A stretch of DNA of 5,476 bases from Campylobacter sp. Lineage in GTDB: Bacteria; Campylobacterota; Campylobacteria; Campylobacterales; Campylobacteraceae. The translations under genes were made by a program, and so were the position numbers. Positions 1-5,476 of this stretch are shown piece by piece. Position 1 is the stretch's first letter. The number at the start of each line of letters is the position of its first letter. The stretch lies in assembly GCA_021203945.1 (NCBI GenBank), contig JAJQAF010000160.1, forward strand, positions 1 through 5,476. The letters are read 5' to 3'. The notes beneath the pieces were generated by a model. The model worked only from the letters and a program-made list of their open reading frames with translations. It was not told where the DNA came from and ran no database searches.

Positions 1-3
1 ATT

Positions 4-12
4 TGATATATT
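4..12 (+). promoter_or_regulatory. Candidate extended -10 promoter element for the tig operon
   Basis: The bases TGATATATT read as TG, one spacer base and TATATT, which fits the extended -10 (TGnTATAAT-like) form that dominates sigma-70 promoters in Campylobacter; these usually lack a conserved -35. Transcription would start near base 19-20, giving a leader of about 26 bases before the tig start codon. The upstream T-rich periodic region, if present, lies outside the window, so this is a pattern match only. Such AT-rich words occur by chance in this genome type. Confidence 0.4.
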
Positions 13-45
13 TTGAGCTAAATTTTTGTATTCAAAAGGAAATAG

Positions 46-1377
46 ATGGAAATCAACGCAAAACCAATCGATAGCGTAAATATCGAAGTAAGCGCTAAAG
101 TAAGCAACGACGAGATAAAAGCCGGCGTCGAAAAACTAGCGAAAAAAGCGGCGAAAACGATGAAAATAGACGGATTTAGACAAGGTCACGTGCCTGTCGC
201 GGTCGTGTTAAAACGTTATGAAAAAGAGCTTACGAGCGATGCCGAACAAGATATTTTAAGAGATATTTTAAACGAGACCTTAAAAAAATCGGATAGAAAA
301 AACGACGATTTAATAGGCGAACCCAGCGTATCGAAATTCGACAGAAAAGATAAGGGCATAGATATTGAGCTGATCGCCTCTTTTAAGCCTACCGTAAATA
401 TAGAAGGCTATGAGGAGCTAATACCTGAATTTTCAACTCCTAGAGTGCTTAAAAAAGACATTGACGATAAGAAAAACGAACTTCTAAAGATGTTTGCGCC
501 GCTTGAAAAAATAGATGAGGCGCGCGGGCTTAAGCTCGGCGATTTTGCTAAATTCGACTTTGAAGGTTTTGTAGACGGAGTCGCTTTTGAGGGCGGAAAA
601 GCGGAAGGTTATCTGCTTGAAATAGGTTCCGGTCAGTTTATACCGGGATTTGAAGACGGTATGGTGGGACTAAAGGCAGGAGACGAAAAAGACCTTGAAG
701 TAACTTTCCCTGCCGAATACGGCGCGCCTAATTTAGCCGGTAAGCCTGCAATTTTTAAGGTAAAATTGCATGAAATTCAAGAGAGAAAAATCCCTGAAAA
801 TATAGACGAGAATACGCTAAAAGCGGTTATGCCAAACGAAGAGAAACCGACTGAGGAACTTCTTGAGGAGCGTATAAAGGATCAAATTCGCCAAGATAAA
901 ATTTTAAAACTGATAAACGAAGAGTTAAAACCTAAATTCGCAGAAGCCATAGTCGAGAAATTTAAATTCGACACTCCTAAAAATATCGTCGAACAAGAGA
1001 TAGATATGCAATTTAGAAATGCTTGGAGCGGATTTAGCGAGGATGAGAGAAAAAGCTTTAGAGAGAATAAAGAGACTTTGAATAAAAAGCGCGACGAATA
1101 TAGAGACGATGCCGAAAAAAGCGTTCGATTAACGTTTATCATAGATGAGCTCGCTCGCGTTAGAGGCGTTAAAGTAAGCGATCAAGAGGTCGTTCAAGCC
1201 GTATATTTTGAAGCTTATAGAAGCGGTCGCGATCCAAAAGCGCACTTTGAGATGTATCGCAATCAAGGCATGTTGCCCGCGATAAAGATGTCGATGATAG
1301 AAGAAAAGCTATTTAACGAAATGTTTAATAAAGACAAAGACGATAAAAAATCGATTAAAAAAGAGAAGGCGGAATAA
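46..1377 (+). CDS. tig: Trigger factor, ribosome-associated chaperone and peptidyl-prolyl isomerase
   Basis: Trigger factor docks at the ribosomal exit tunnel and shields nascent chains; its FKBP-type domain isomerises prolyl bonds. The 443-residue length is normal for the family. The N-terminal ribosome-binding domain (about 1-115) carries the signature GFRQGHVP at residues 43-50, the GFRxGxxP loop that contacts ribosomal protein L23. The FKBP domain spans about 163-245, with the block [16 protein letters not shown] at 198-213. The remainder (about 250-430) is the helical C-terminal chaperone arm, ending in a lysine-rich tail. The ATG at 46 is preceded by AAAAGGAAA (34-42), a good Shine-Dalgarno with correct spacing. 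The stop TAA overlaps the clpP ATG by one base. It is the first gene of the cluster, and the tig-clpP order is widespread in bacteria. Identification is secure. Confidence 0.97.
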   Translation: MEINAKPIDSVNIEVSAKVSNDEIKAGVEKLAKKAAKTMKIDGFRQGHVPVAVVLKRYEKELTSDAEQDILRDILNETLKKSDRKNDDLIGEPSVSKFDRKDKGIDIELIASFKPTVNIEGYEELIPEFSTPRVLKKDIDDKKNELLKMFAPLEKIDEARGLKLGDFAKFDFEGFVDGVAFEGGKAEGYLLEIGSGQFIPGFEDGMVGLKAGDEKDLEVTFPAEYGAPNLAGKPAIFKVKLHEIQERKIPENIDENTLKAVMPNEEKPTEELLEERIKDQIRQDKILKLINEELKPKFAEAIVEKFKFDTPKNIVEQEIDMQFRNAWSGFSEDERKSFRENKETLNKKRDEYRDDAEKSVRLTFIIDELARVRGVKVSDQEVVQAVYFEAYRSGRDPKAHFEMYRNQGMLPAIKMSMIEEKLFNEMFNKDKDDKKSIKKEKAE

Positions 1378-1379
1378 TG
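1375..1379 (+). promoter_or_regulatory. tig/clpP stop-start overlap (TAATG)
   Basis: The tig stop TAA and the clpP start ATG share one A. The clpP Shine-Dalgarno, AAGG at 1366-1369, lies inside the last tig codons. This arrangement normally gives translational coupling by terminating ribosomes, which would link the chaperone and the protease subunit in dose. The overlap is seen directly; coupling is inferred. Confidence 0.7.
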
Positions 1380-1967
1380 AGCTACTATGTTCCCGTTGTA
1401 GTCGAGAGAACGAGTAGAGGCGAAAGAAGCTATGATATATATTCCCGTCTTTTAAAGGACAGGATAGTCATGCTTAGCGGCGAGATAGAAGACGGTATGG
1501 CGGCTTCTATCGTTGCGCAACTTTTGTTTTTGGAAGCCGAAGATCCCGAAAAAGATATATATCTTTATATAAATTCTCCCGGCGGCGTAATAACTAGCGG
1601 TTTTAGTATCTATGATACCATGAACTACATAAAACCCGATGTTTGCACGATTTGTATAGGTCAAGCCGCGTCAATGGGAGCATTTTTGCTTAGTTGCGGC
1701 GCACAGGGCAAAAGATACGCCCTGCCGAATTCTCGCATAATGATACATCAGCCGCTCGGCGGCGCGCGCGGACAAGCTAGCGATATTGAGATTCAGGCAC
1801 GTGAAATTTTACGTTTAAAGGAGATTTTAAACGGAATTTTGGCTAAAAATACGGGTCAAAAATTAAATAAGATCGTAAAAGATACCGAGCGTGATTTTTT
1901 TATGAGTTCAAATGAAGCAAAAGAGTATGGGCTTATCGATAAAATTTTGGAGAAAAGTTTTAAATAA
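1377..1967 (+). CDS. clpP: ATP-dependent Clp protease proteolytic subunit
   Basis: ClpP is the serine protease that forms a double heptameric barrel and degrades substrates unfolded by AAA+ partners such as ClpX or ClpA in the cytoplasm. The catalytic triad is visible: Ser99 in GQAASMGA, His124 in MIHQPLGG and Asp173 in TERDFF. Each is offset by two from the E. coli mature numbering (97, 122, 171). The conserved strand YLYINSPGG is at residues 63-70 and the C-terminal EYGLID at 183-188. The length of 196 residues is typical. The N-terminus [20 protein letters not shown] aligns almost directly with the mature E. coli protein, so there is no long propeptide. No clpX follows, unlike the E. coli tig-clpP-clpX order, so the ATPase partner must be encoded elsewhere. 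Confidence 0.97.
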   Translation: MSYYVPVVVERTSRGERSYDIYSRLLKDRIVMLSGEIEDGMAASIVAQLLFLEAEDPEKDIYLYINSPGGVITSGFSIYDTMNYIKPDVCTICIGQAASMGAFLLSCGAQGKRYALPNSRIMIHQPLGGARGQASDIEIQAREILRLKEILNGILAKNTGQKLNKIVKDTERDFFMSSNEAKEYGLIDKILEKSFK

Positions 1968-1984
1968 ACATAAGGAACTAAGCT

Positions 1985-3022
1985 ATGATTAAGATAGACA
2001 ACGTCCCTGAGCCGAAAAAAAAAGTTACGGACACAAAAGAGAAAAATCCTAAGAATAAAAAAATAGATATTTATAAATTTTCCGAGGACGTCTTACATGA
2101 GCTTAGCGACGATAACGTTCCGTCTATTCCAAGTAATTACTCCGTATATTTTGAAAAAATGCTTGATGAGAAATCGGACGAGTTTAGAAAAGAGATAGGC
2201 GATATTTTGATGTCGCATGCCGAAAGCATGTCGGACGGCGGCAATATTAACATTGAAAAAGAGATAAAACAAGGCTTCATTCAAATAAAAAGTATGCTTC
2301 AAGCCGTTGCGATCGTGTATAAAAATTTAAACGTCATGAAATCGATTATTCAAAAACGTATGCAAAGTCTTGAAAACAATACGAATATACTGGCTCTGCA
2401 AAACGTTTTAAGCGCTTTTAACCAAGATCTGATAAAGCTGAACGATCTTATGGAAAAGCATCTTGACGTGATAAAGGTTAGCTACGTAGAAGTTGGAAAA
2501 ATGTTTAAAGCCATTGAAGAACAGTCCATATACGACACTATGTTTGAGGTTTATAATAAAAAATTTTTAGTAGCGTCCATACAAAGCGAGATAGAATCCG
2601 TTAAAAGATACGGCTATAGTTCGTCTTTTTTGTTTGTAAAAATCAAAGATAAATTCGTCGCCAGATTGAAAAATCTAAAAGATCGTAATAATATGTTTAA
2701 GAGTATGTCGCAGCTACTTCTAAAAACTTCACGCAGGAGCGATATAGTCGCGCATTACGGTGACGGATGTTTTGCTATGGTTATGAAATATACCGACGAA
2801 AACGGCACAAAACAAGCTTGTAAAAGAATTTTAAATATGCTCGCGTGTATGCCTTGGAAGATCGATTCGGAGGAGAGCAATCTGGACGTGCAGGTGGTTT
2901 CAAGTATGATAACTAAAGACAAAAGCATGGAAGAGCTACTTTCAAATGCGCTTGATACGTTGGCTACGACGGAATTTGAAGAGCAGCCGATATTTTTGGG
3001 TCATACGGACAGAGAGCAGTAA
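1985..3022 (+). CDS. Degenerate GGDEF-domain protein with retained c-di-GMP I-site motif
   Basis: This 345-residue soluble protein has no visible membrane segment. Residues 1-30 are lysine-rich and probably disordered. Residues 35-85 hold a PSNYSVYFEKML-type helical domain resembling the N-terminal part of some proteobacterial GGDEF proteins. Residues about 90-180 look helical or coiled-coil. Residues about 181-330 form a GGDEF-like domain, with YDTMFEVYNKKFL corresponding to the usual DxLTGLYNRRxL. The active-site motif GG(D/E)EF is replaced by GDGCF (259-263), and the DxD metal motif reads KIK (219-221), so diguanylate cyclase activity is unlikely. The inhibitory-site motif RxxD is kept as RRSD (250-253), exactly five residues upstream, so c-di-GMP binding remains possible. 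AAGGA at 1972-1976 supports the ATG start. The gene sits 17 bases after clpP and 3 bases before def. Function is unknown; some annotation pipelines would call it diguanylate cyclase. Confidence 0.85.
   Translation: MIKIDNVPEPKKKVTDTKEKNPKNKKIDIYKFSEDVLHELSDDNVPSIPSNYSVYFEKMLDEKSDEFRKEIGDILMSHAESMSDGGNINIEKEIKQGFIQIKSMLQAVAIVYKNLNVMKSIIQKRMQSLENNTNILALQNVLSAFNQDLIKLNDLMEKHLDVIKVSYVEVGKMFKAIEEQSIYDTMFEVYNKKFLVASIQSEIESVKRYGYSSSFLFVKIKDKFVARLKNLKDRNNMFKSMSQLLLKTSRRSDIVAHYGDGCFAMVMKYTDENGTKQACKRILNMLACMPWKIDSEESNLDVQVVSSMITKDKSMEELLSNALDTLATTEFEEQPIFLGHTDREQ
2015..2023 (+). repeat. Nine-A homopolymer near the start of the GGDEF-related gene
   Basis: An uninterrupted run of nine A bases encodes Lys11-Lys13. 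A second run of seven A bases follows at 2057-2063. Loss of one A would lead to a TAG at 2064-2066, and gain of one A to a TAA at 2050-2052, so either slip would truncate the protein to under 30 residues. The tract and the frame consequences are read directly. Whether it slips in cells, by DNA replication or by RNA polymerase, is not known. Confidence 0.9.
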
Positions 3023-3025
3023 ATT

Positions 3026-3550
3026 TTGATATTGGAAATTTTATCTTATCCGAACAAGAAGCTTTATGAGGTCTCCAAAGAGGTTGTAAATTTTGACGAG
3101 GCGTTGCATAAGCTGCTTGATGATATGTATGAAACAATGATAGCAAAAGAAGGTATCGGGCTTGCCGCTATTCAAGTGGGCGTTGCAAAGAGGATATTTA
3201 TCGTAAATTTAAGCAACGAAGAGGGCGTGCAAGACAAAGCCGATCTCATCGAGATAATAAATCCGAAATTTGAGCTAAAACAAGGCGAATGCATCTATCA
3301 AGAGGGTTGCCTTAGCGTGCCGGGATTTTATGAAGATGTCAAGCGCGCGGAGCTGGTCAGATTAAAATTTCAAAATCGTTTCGGCGAAGAGAAGAGTATC
3401 GAGACCGACGGACTTTTAGCCGTAGCTCTTCAGCATGAAAACGACCATTTGGACGGTCATCTTTTTATAGAAAAGATCGGCTACAATAAACGTAAAAAAT
3501 TTGACAAAGAATACAAAAGCAAAAAGAATAAAAAAGAACACAAACTATGA
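3026..3550 (+). CDS. def: Peptide deformylase
   Basis: This metalloenzyme removes the N-formyl group from the initiator methionine of nascent proteins, acting at the ribosome. All three family motifs are intact: GIGLAAIQ at residues 43-50 (GxGxAAxQ), EGCLS at 93-97 with metal ligand Cys95, and QHENDH at 136-141 with ligands His137 and His141 and catalytic Glu138. The 174-residue length is normal; the last 20 or so residues are a lysine-rich tail. The start is taken as TTG at 3026 because it places SYPN at residues 7-10, matching the usual spacing MxxxIxxYPN. A second TTG at 3032 is a less likely alternative. No strong Shine-Dalgarno is present (only AGAGAG-like sequence at 3011-3016), so translation may depend on ribosomes leaving the upstream gene three bases earlier. 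Its stop overlaps comM by four bases. Confidence 0.95.
   Translation: MILEILSYPNKKLYEVSKEVVNFDEALHKLLDDMYETMIAKEGIGLAAIQVGVAKRIFIVNLSNEEGVQDKADLIEIINPKFELKQGECIYQEGCLSVPGFYEDVKRAELVRLKFQNRFGEEKSIETDGLLAVALQHENDHLDGHLFIEKIGYNKRKKFDKEYKSKKNKKEHKL
3547..3550 (+). promoter_or_regulatory. def/comM stop-start overlap (ATGA)
   Basis: The comM ATG (3547-3549) and the def TGA (3548-3550) overlap in the classic ATGA form. Upstream there is only a weak AAAGAA-like Shine-Dalgarno (3534-3539), so comM translation is probably coupled to def by re-initiation. The overlap is seen; the coupling is inferred. Confidence 0.65.
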
Positions 3551-5058
3551 AGTCCTTAAAATGTGCGGCTTATAGCGACGGTCTTAAGATCGTCGAGGTT
3601 GAGTCGGTATTTTCGCGCGGACTTCCCGGTTTTAGTATCGTGGGACTTGCCGGTGCCAGCATAAAAGAGAGCGCCGAACGCGTCAAAGCGGCGCTTTTAG
3701 CGCTAAATTTTAGTTTCCCGGCGCAAAAAATCACAGTAAATTTATCGCCCTCCGATCTGCCCAAGAGCGGTTCGCATTTTGATCTTGCCATCGCGCTTTT
3801 GATCGCTCTTCAAAAATCTAAAGAGCTTGAAAAAATCTTTGTTTTCGGGGAACTTGGGCTTGATGGAAGCGTAAAAAATACGGCAAATCTTTTTTCTATT
3901 CTGCTTTTTTTGAGCGCAAACGTTAAGAGAGCCAAAGCGCTAGTTCCAAAACAGATCGCCGCCATCGCTTCAATGATACCTAATCTTGAAATTTTCGGCG
4001 TTTCGAATTTAAACGAAGCTATAAAATTCTTTCAAGATACGGAATTTAAGGAGAGTTGTAGATATAATAACGTTCATCCGCTTTTTGAAAACGTGCTTGA
4101 AATAAACGGAGAAAAATACGTACCAAACGTGAATTTTGAGCTTGATTTTAGCGATGTTGCAGGGCAAGAGCGAGCAAAACGAGCCTGTGTTATCGCCGCG
4201 GTCGGTATGCATAATATTATTTTCGAAGGTAGTCCGGGATGCGGCAAGAGCATGTGTGCCAAAAGGCTTGTTTATATAATGCCGCCTCAAAATTTAAGCG
4301 AAATTTTAAATGCCGCCGCTTATCGCTCGCTAAATTTGCAAGATAGCGAATTTAAAGCCGTTCGCGTATTTCGTGCCCCACATCACACATCTACTAAAAG
4401 CTCGATATTCGGAGGCGGTTCAAACTCGGCAAAGATCGGAGAGATCGCGCTTGCAAACGGCGGAGTGCTATTTTTTGATGAATTTTTACACTTTCCAAAA
4501 CAGATCGTAGAAAGTCTTCGCGAACCGCTGGAAGATCATAAAATTCATATCGCGCGAGTAAATTCCAAGGTTACTTACGAGACGAAATTTATCTTCGTAG
4601 CCGCGCAAAATCCTTGTCCATGCGGAAATCTACTATCGGCGAACTTAAGCTGTCGTTGCAGTGAAAACGAGATAAGGCAGTATAAATCGCGTGTTTCCGA
4701 GCCGATATTGGATCGTATAGATTTATACGTGCAAATGGAGGAGGTCTCTAGCGCCGATCAAGCGAAAACGAACTCAAAGCAGATGAGCGAACAGGTTTTG
4801 CGTGCGTTTAAATTTCAAAAAGCGCGCGGTCAAAGCGAGTTAAACGGTAAATTAAGCGATGCGGATACGGCTAAATTTTGCTTGCTTTCAAGCGACGCAA
4901 AGGACGCGCTTGATAAGGCGACGGCACGATACTCGCTTTCGCAACGAGGGATAAAGAAGGTGCTAAAAGTAGCGCGAAGTATCGCCGACATCGACGAGAG
5001 CGAGACGATTTTGAGAGCGCAGATTTTAGAGGCTTTGAGCTTTCGCGTAAGGAGCTAA
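3547..5058 (+). CDS. comM: ComM/YifB-family AAA+ ATPase, Mg-chelatase-like
   Basis: ComM is known in Vibrio cholerae as a hexameric helicase that promotes branch migration while single-stranded DNA is integrated during natural transformation. The 503-residue length is full for the family. The N-terminal S5/Lon-like ChlI domain spans about 15-160, with SRGLPGFSIVGL at 23-34 and LSPSDLPKSG at 66-75. The AAA+ core begins at DVAGQERAKRA (203-213). Walker A is GSPGCGKS (228-235), RAPHH is at 276-280 and Walker B is VLFFDEF (307-313). A Cys cluster with NPCPCG (355-360) and CRC (369-371) is present, followed by LDRIDLYV (388-395). The C-terminal Mg_chelatase_C domain (about 410-500) contains LSQRGIKKVLKVARSIADI. 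Odd points: SEP at 384-386 where most homologues I recall have SGP, and DEF rather than DEL at Walker B. Campylobacters are often naturally competent, which fits the role. Confidence 0.95.
   Translation: MKSLKCAAYSDGLKIVEVESVFSRGLPGFSIVGLAGASIKESAERVKAALLALNFSFPAQKITVNLSPSDLPKSGSHFDLAIALLIALQKSKELEKIFVFGELGLDGSVKNTANLFSILLFLSANVKRAKALVPKQIAAIASMIPNLEIFGVSNLNEAIKFFQDTEFKESCRYNNVHPLFENVLEINGEKYVPNVNFELDFSDVAGQERAKRACVIAAVGMHNIIFEGSPGCGKSMCAKRLVYIMPPQNLSEILNAAAYRSLNLQDSEFKAVRVFRAPHHTSTKSSIFGGGSNSAKIGEIALANGGVLFFDEFLHFPKQIVESLREPLEDHKIHIARVNSKVTYETKFIFVAAQNPCPCGNLLSANLSCRCSENEIRQYKSRVSEPILDRIDLYVQMEEVSSADQAKTNSKQMSEQVLRAFKFQKARGQSELNGKLSDADTAKFCLLSSDAKDALDKATARYSLSQRGIKKVLKVARSIADIDESETILRAQILEALSFRVRS
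5048..5054 (+). promoter_or_regulatory. Strong Shine-Dalgarno (TAAGGAG) for the nnr gene
   Basis: TAAGGAG is a near-perfect complement to the 16S rRNA 3' end. It lies within the last codons of comM and ends five bases before the ATG at 5060. It is the strongest ribosome binding site in the window and fixes the start of the last gene. Confidence 0.85.
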
Positions 5059-5059
5059 G

Positions 5060-5476
5060 ATGAAAAAACTTTTTTTGGATACGAGCGGGCTTGACGCTAG
5101 AGCGGTAAGCAAATTCGGGCTTAGCGACGAAATTTTGATGGAAAACGCCGCCGCCGAAATAGCCGATTTCGTTCGTAAAAAATTTAAAAAAGGTGCCAAA
5201 ATTTTAGGCGTTTGCGGTAGCGGAAACAATGCAGCGGACGTCTTTGCCGCACTTCGTATGCTTTGCGTTGATTATGAGGCGAGTTTTTATCTTTGCTTTG
5301 ATAAACTTAAGCCTTTAGCACTGAAACAACAAGATATCGCGATACGCGCGGGTGTTAAGCAAATGCGTGAAATAGGCGATGCCACATGTATAATAGACGG
5401 GATTTTCGGCTCGGGACTTAGTAGAAGCTTAAGCGATGAGCAGATAAGGCTGATCGAAATTTTAAACGACAATAAA
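5060..5476 (+). CDS. nnr: NAD(P)H-hydrate epimerase (YjeF N-terminal domain), partial
   Basis: The frame stays open for 139 codons to the window end, so the C-terminus is missing. The family epimerises S- and R-forms of hydrated NAD(P)H so that a dehydratase can restore the cofactor; many bacteria fuse both activities in one protein of about 500 residues, but the fusion cannot be judged here. Visible family marks are ILMENAA at residues 25-31 (usual LMENAG), GSGNNAAD at 53-60 (usual GxGNNGGDG) and IIDGIFGSGL at 111-120 (usual VDALFGTGL), with Asp113 in the position of the conserved acidic active-site residue. The glycine-rich loop is altered from NNGGDG to NNAADV, which may affect cofactor or cation binding. 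The start ATG is one base after the comM stop. The gene symbol follows the family name (also yjeF). Confidence 0.85.
   Translation, partial: MKKLFLDTSGLDARAVSKFGLSDEILMENAAAEIADFVRKKFKKGAKILGVCGSGNNAADVFAALRMLCVDYEASFYLCFDKLKPLALKQQDIAIRAGVKQMREIGDATCIIDGIFGSGLSRSLSDEQIRLIEILNDNK

Noticed and set aside
882..1142. Antisense open frame of 86 codons within tig
   Set aside because: It is a shadow of the tig coding frame, with no ribosome binding site and low-complexity Ser/Leu/Phe composition.
1431..1441. TATGATATATA resembling a -10 element inside clpP
   Set aside because: It encodes the conserved YDIYS block just after the clpP start; a promoter here would give a truncated clpP message, and AT-rich codons explain it.
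1551..1566. Perfect 16-base palindrome AAAGATATATATCTTT inside clpP
   Set aside because: It encodes the conserved ClpP strand KDIYLY, is very AT-rich and lies mid-gene; coincidence with coding constraint is the simplest explanation.
1968..1984. Terminator or promoter between clpP and the GGDEF-related gene
   Set aside because: The 17-base gap holds only an AAGGA Shine-Dalgarno, with no hairpin, T tract or -10 element.
1985..3022. Calling this gene an active diguanylate cyclase
   Set aside because: The catalytic GG(D/E)EF and DxD metal residues are absent; only the fold and the RxxD motif are supported.
4009..4290. Antisense open frame of 93 codons (and a nested one) within comM
   Set aside because: It is opposite the conserved AAA+ coding region, including Walker A, and shows no recognisable domain or Shine-Dalgarno.
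5026..5472. Two antisense open frames opposite the comM end and nnr
   Set aside because: The + strand frame here encodes a clear YjeF-type protein with a strong Shine-Dalgarno; the antisense frames are mirror artefacts.

Overview
The window is a single-direction gene cluster on the + strand with almost no intergenic DNA: six protein genes fill bases 46-5476. The DNA is AT-rich, rich in AAATTT-type words and in AAA, TTT, TTA and AGC codons. The proteins look epsilonproteobacterial. Trigger factor, ClpP, peptide deformylase, ComM and an Nnr/YjeF homologue are all Campylobacter-like. My best guess is a Campylobacter of the concisus/curvus/rectus type rather than C. jejuni, where I recall def lying directly beside clpP. 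This species assignment is from memory of family sequences, not from a search.

Layout: a short leader (1-45) carries a plausible extended -10 promoter and a Shine-Dalgarno for tig (trigger factor, 46-1377). It is followed by clpP (ATP-dependent protease subunit, 1377-1967, one-base overlap), a GGDEF-related protein (1985-3022), def (peptide deformylase, 3026-3550, TTG start), comM (YifB-family AAA+ ATPase, 3547-5058, four-base overlap) and the 5' part of nnr/yjeF (NAD(P)H-hydrate epimerase domain, 5060 to beyond the window end). Gaps are 17, 3 and 1 bases where genes do not overlap, and I see no internal terminator, so this is most likely one transcription unit. There are no RNA genes, mobile elements or CRISPR arrays, and no gene-free stretch over 300 bases.

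Functionally, tig and def act on nascent chains at the ribosome exit tunnel and clpP degrades failed products, so the first part is a protein-birth and quality-control module. comM serves homologous recombination of incoming DNA during natural transformation, and nnr repairs damaged NAD(P)H. The most unusual member is the central GGDEF-related gene. Its active-site motif has decayed from GG(D/E)EF to GDGCF and the metal-binding acidic residues are gone, but the RxxD c-di-GMP inhibitory-site motif is kept at exactly the right spacing. This suggests a c-di-GMP receptor, or a purely structural domain, embedded in a nascent-protein operon. The same gene has a nine-A tract near its start that could act as a slippage switch.
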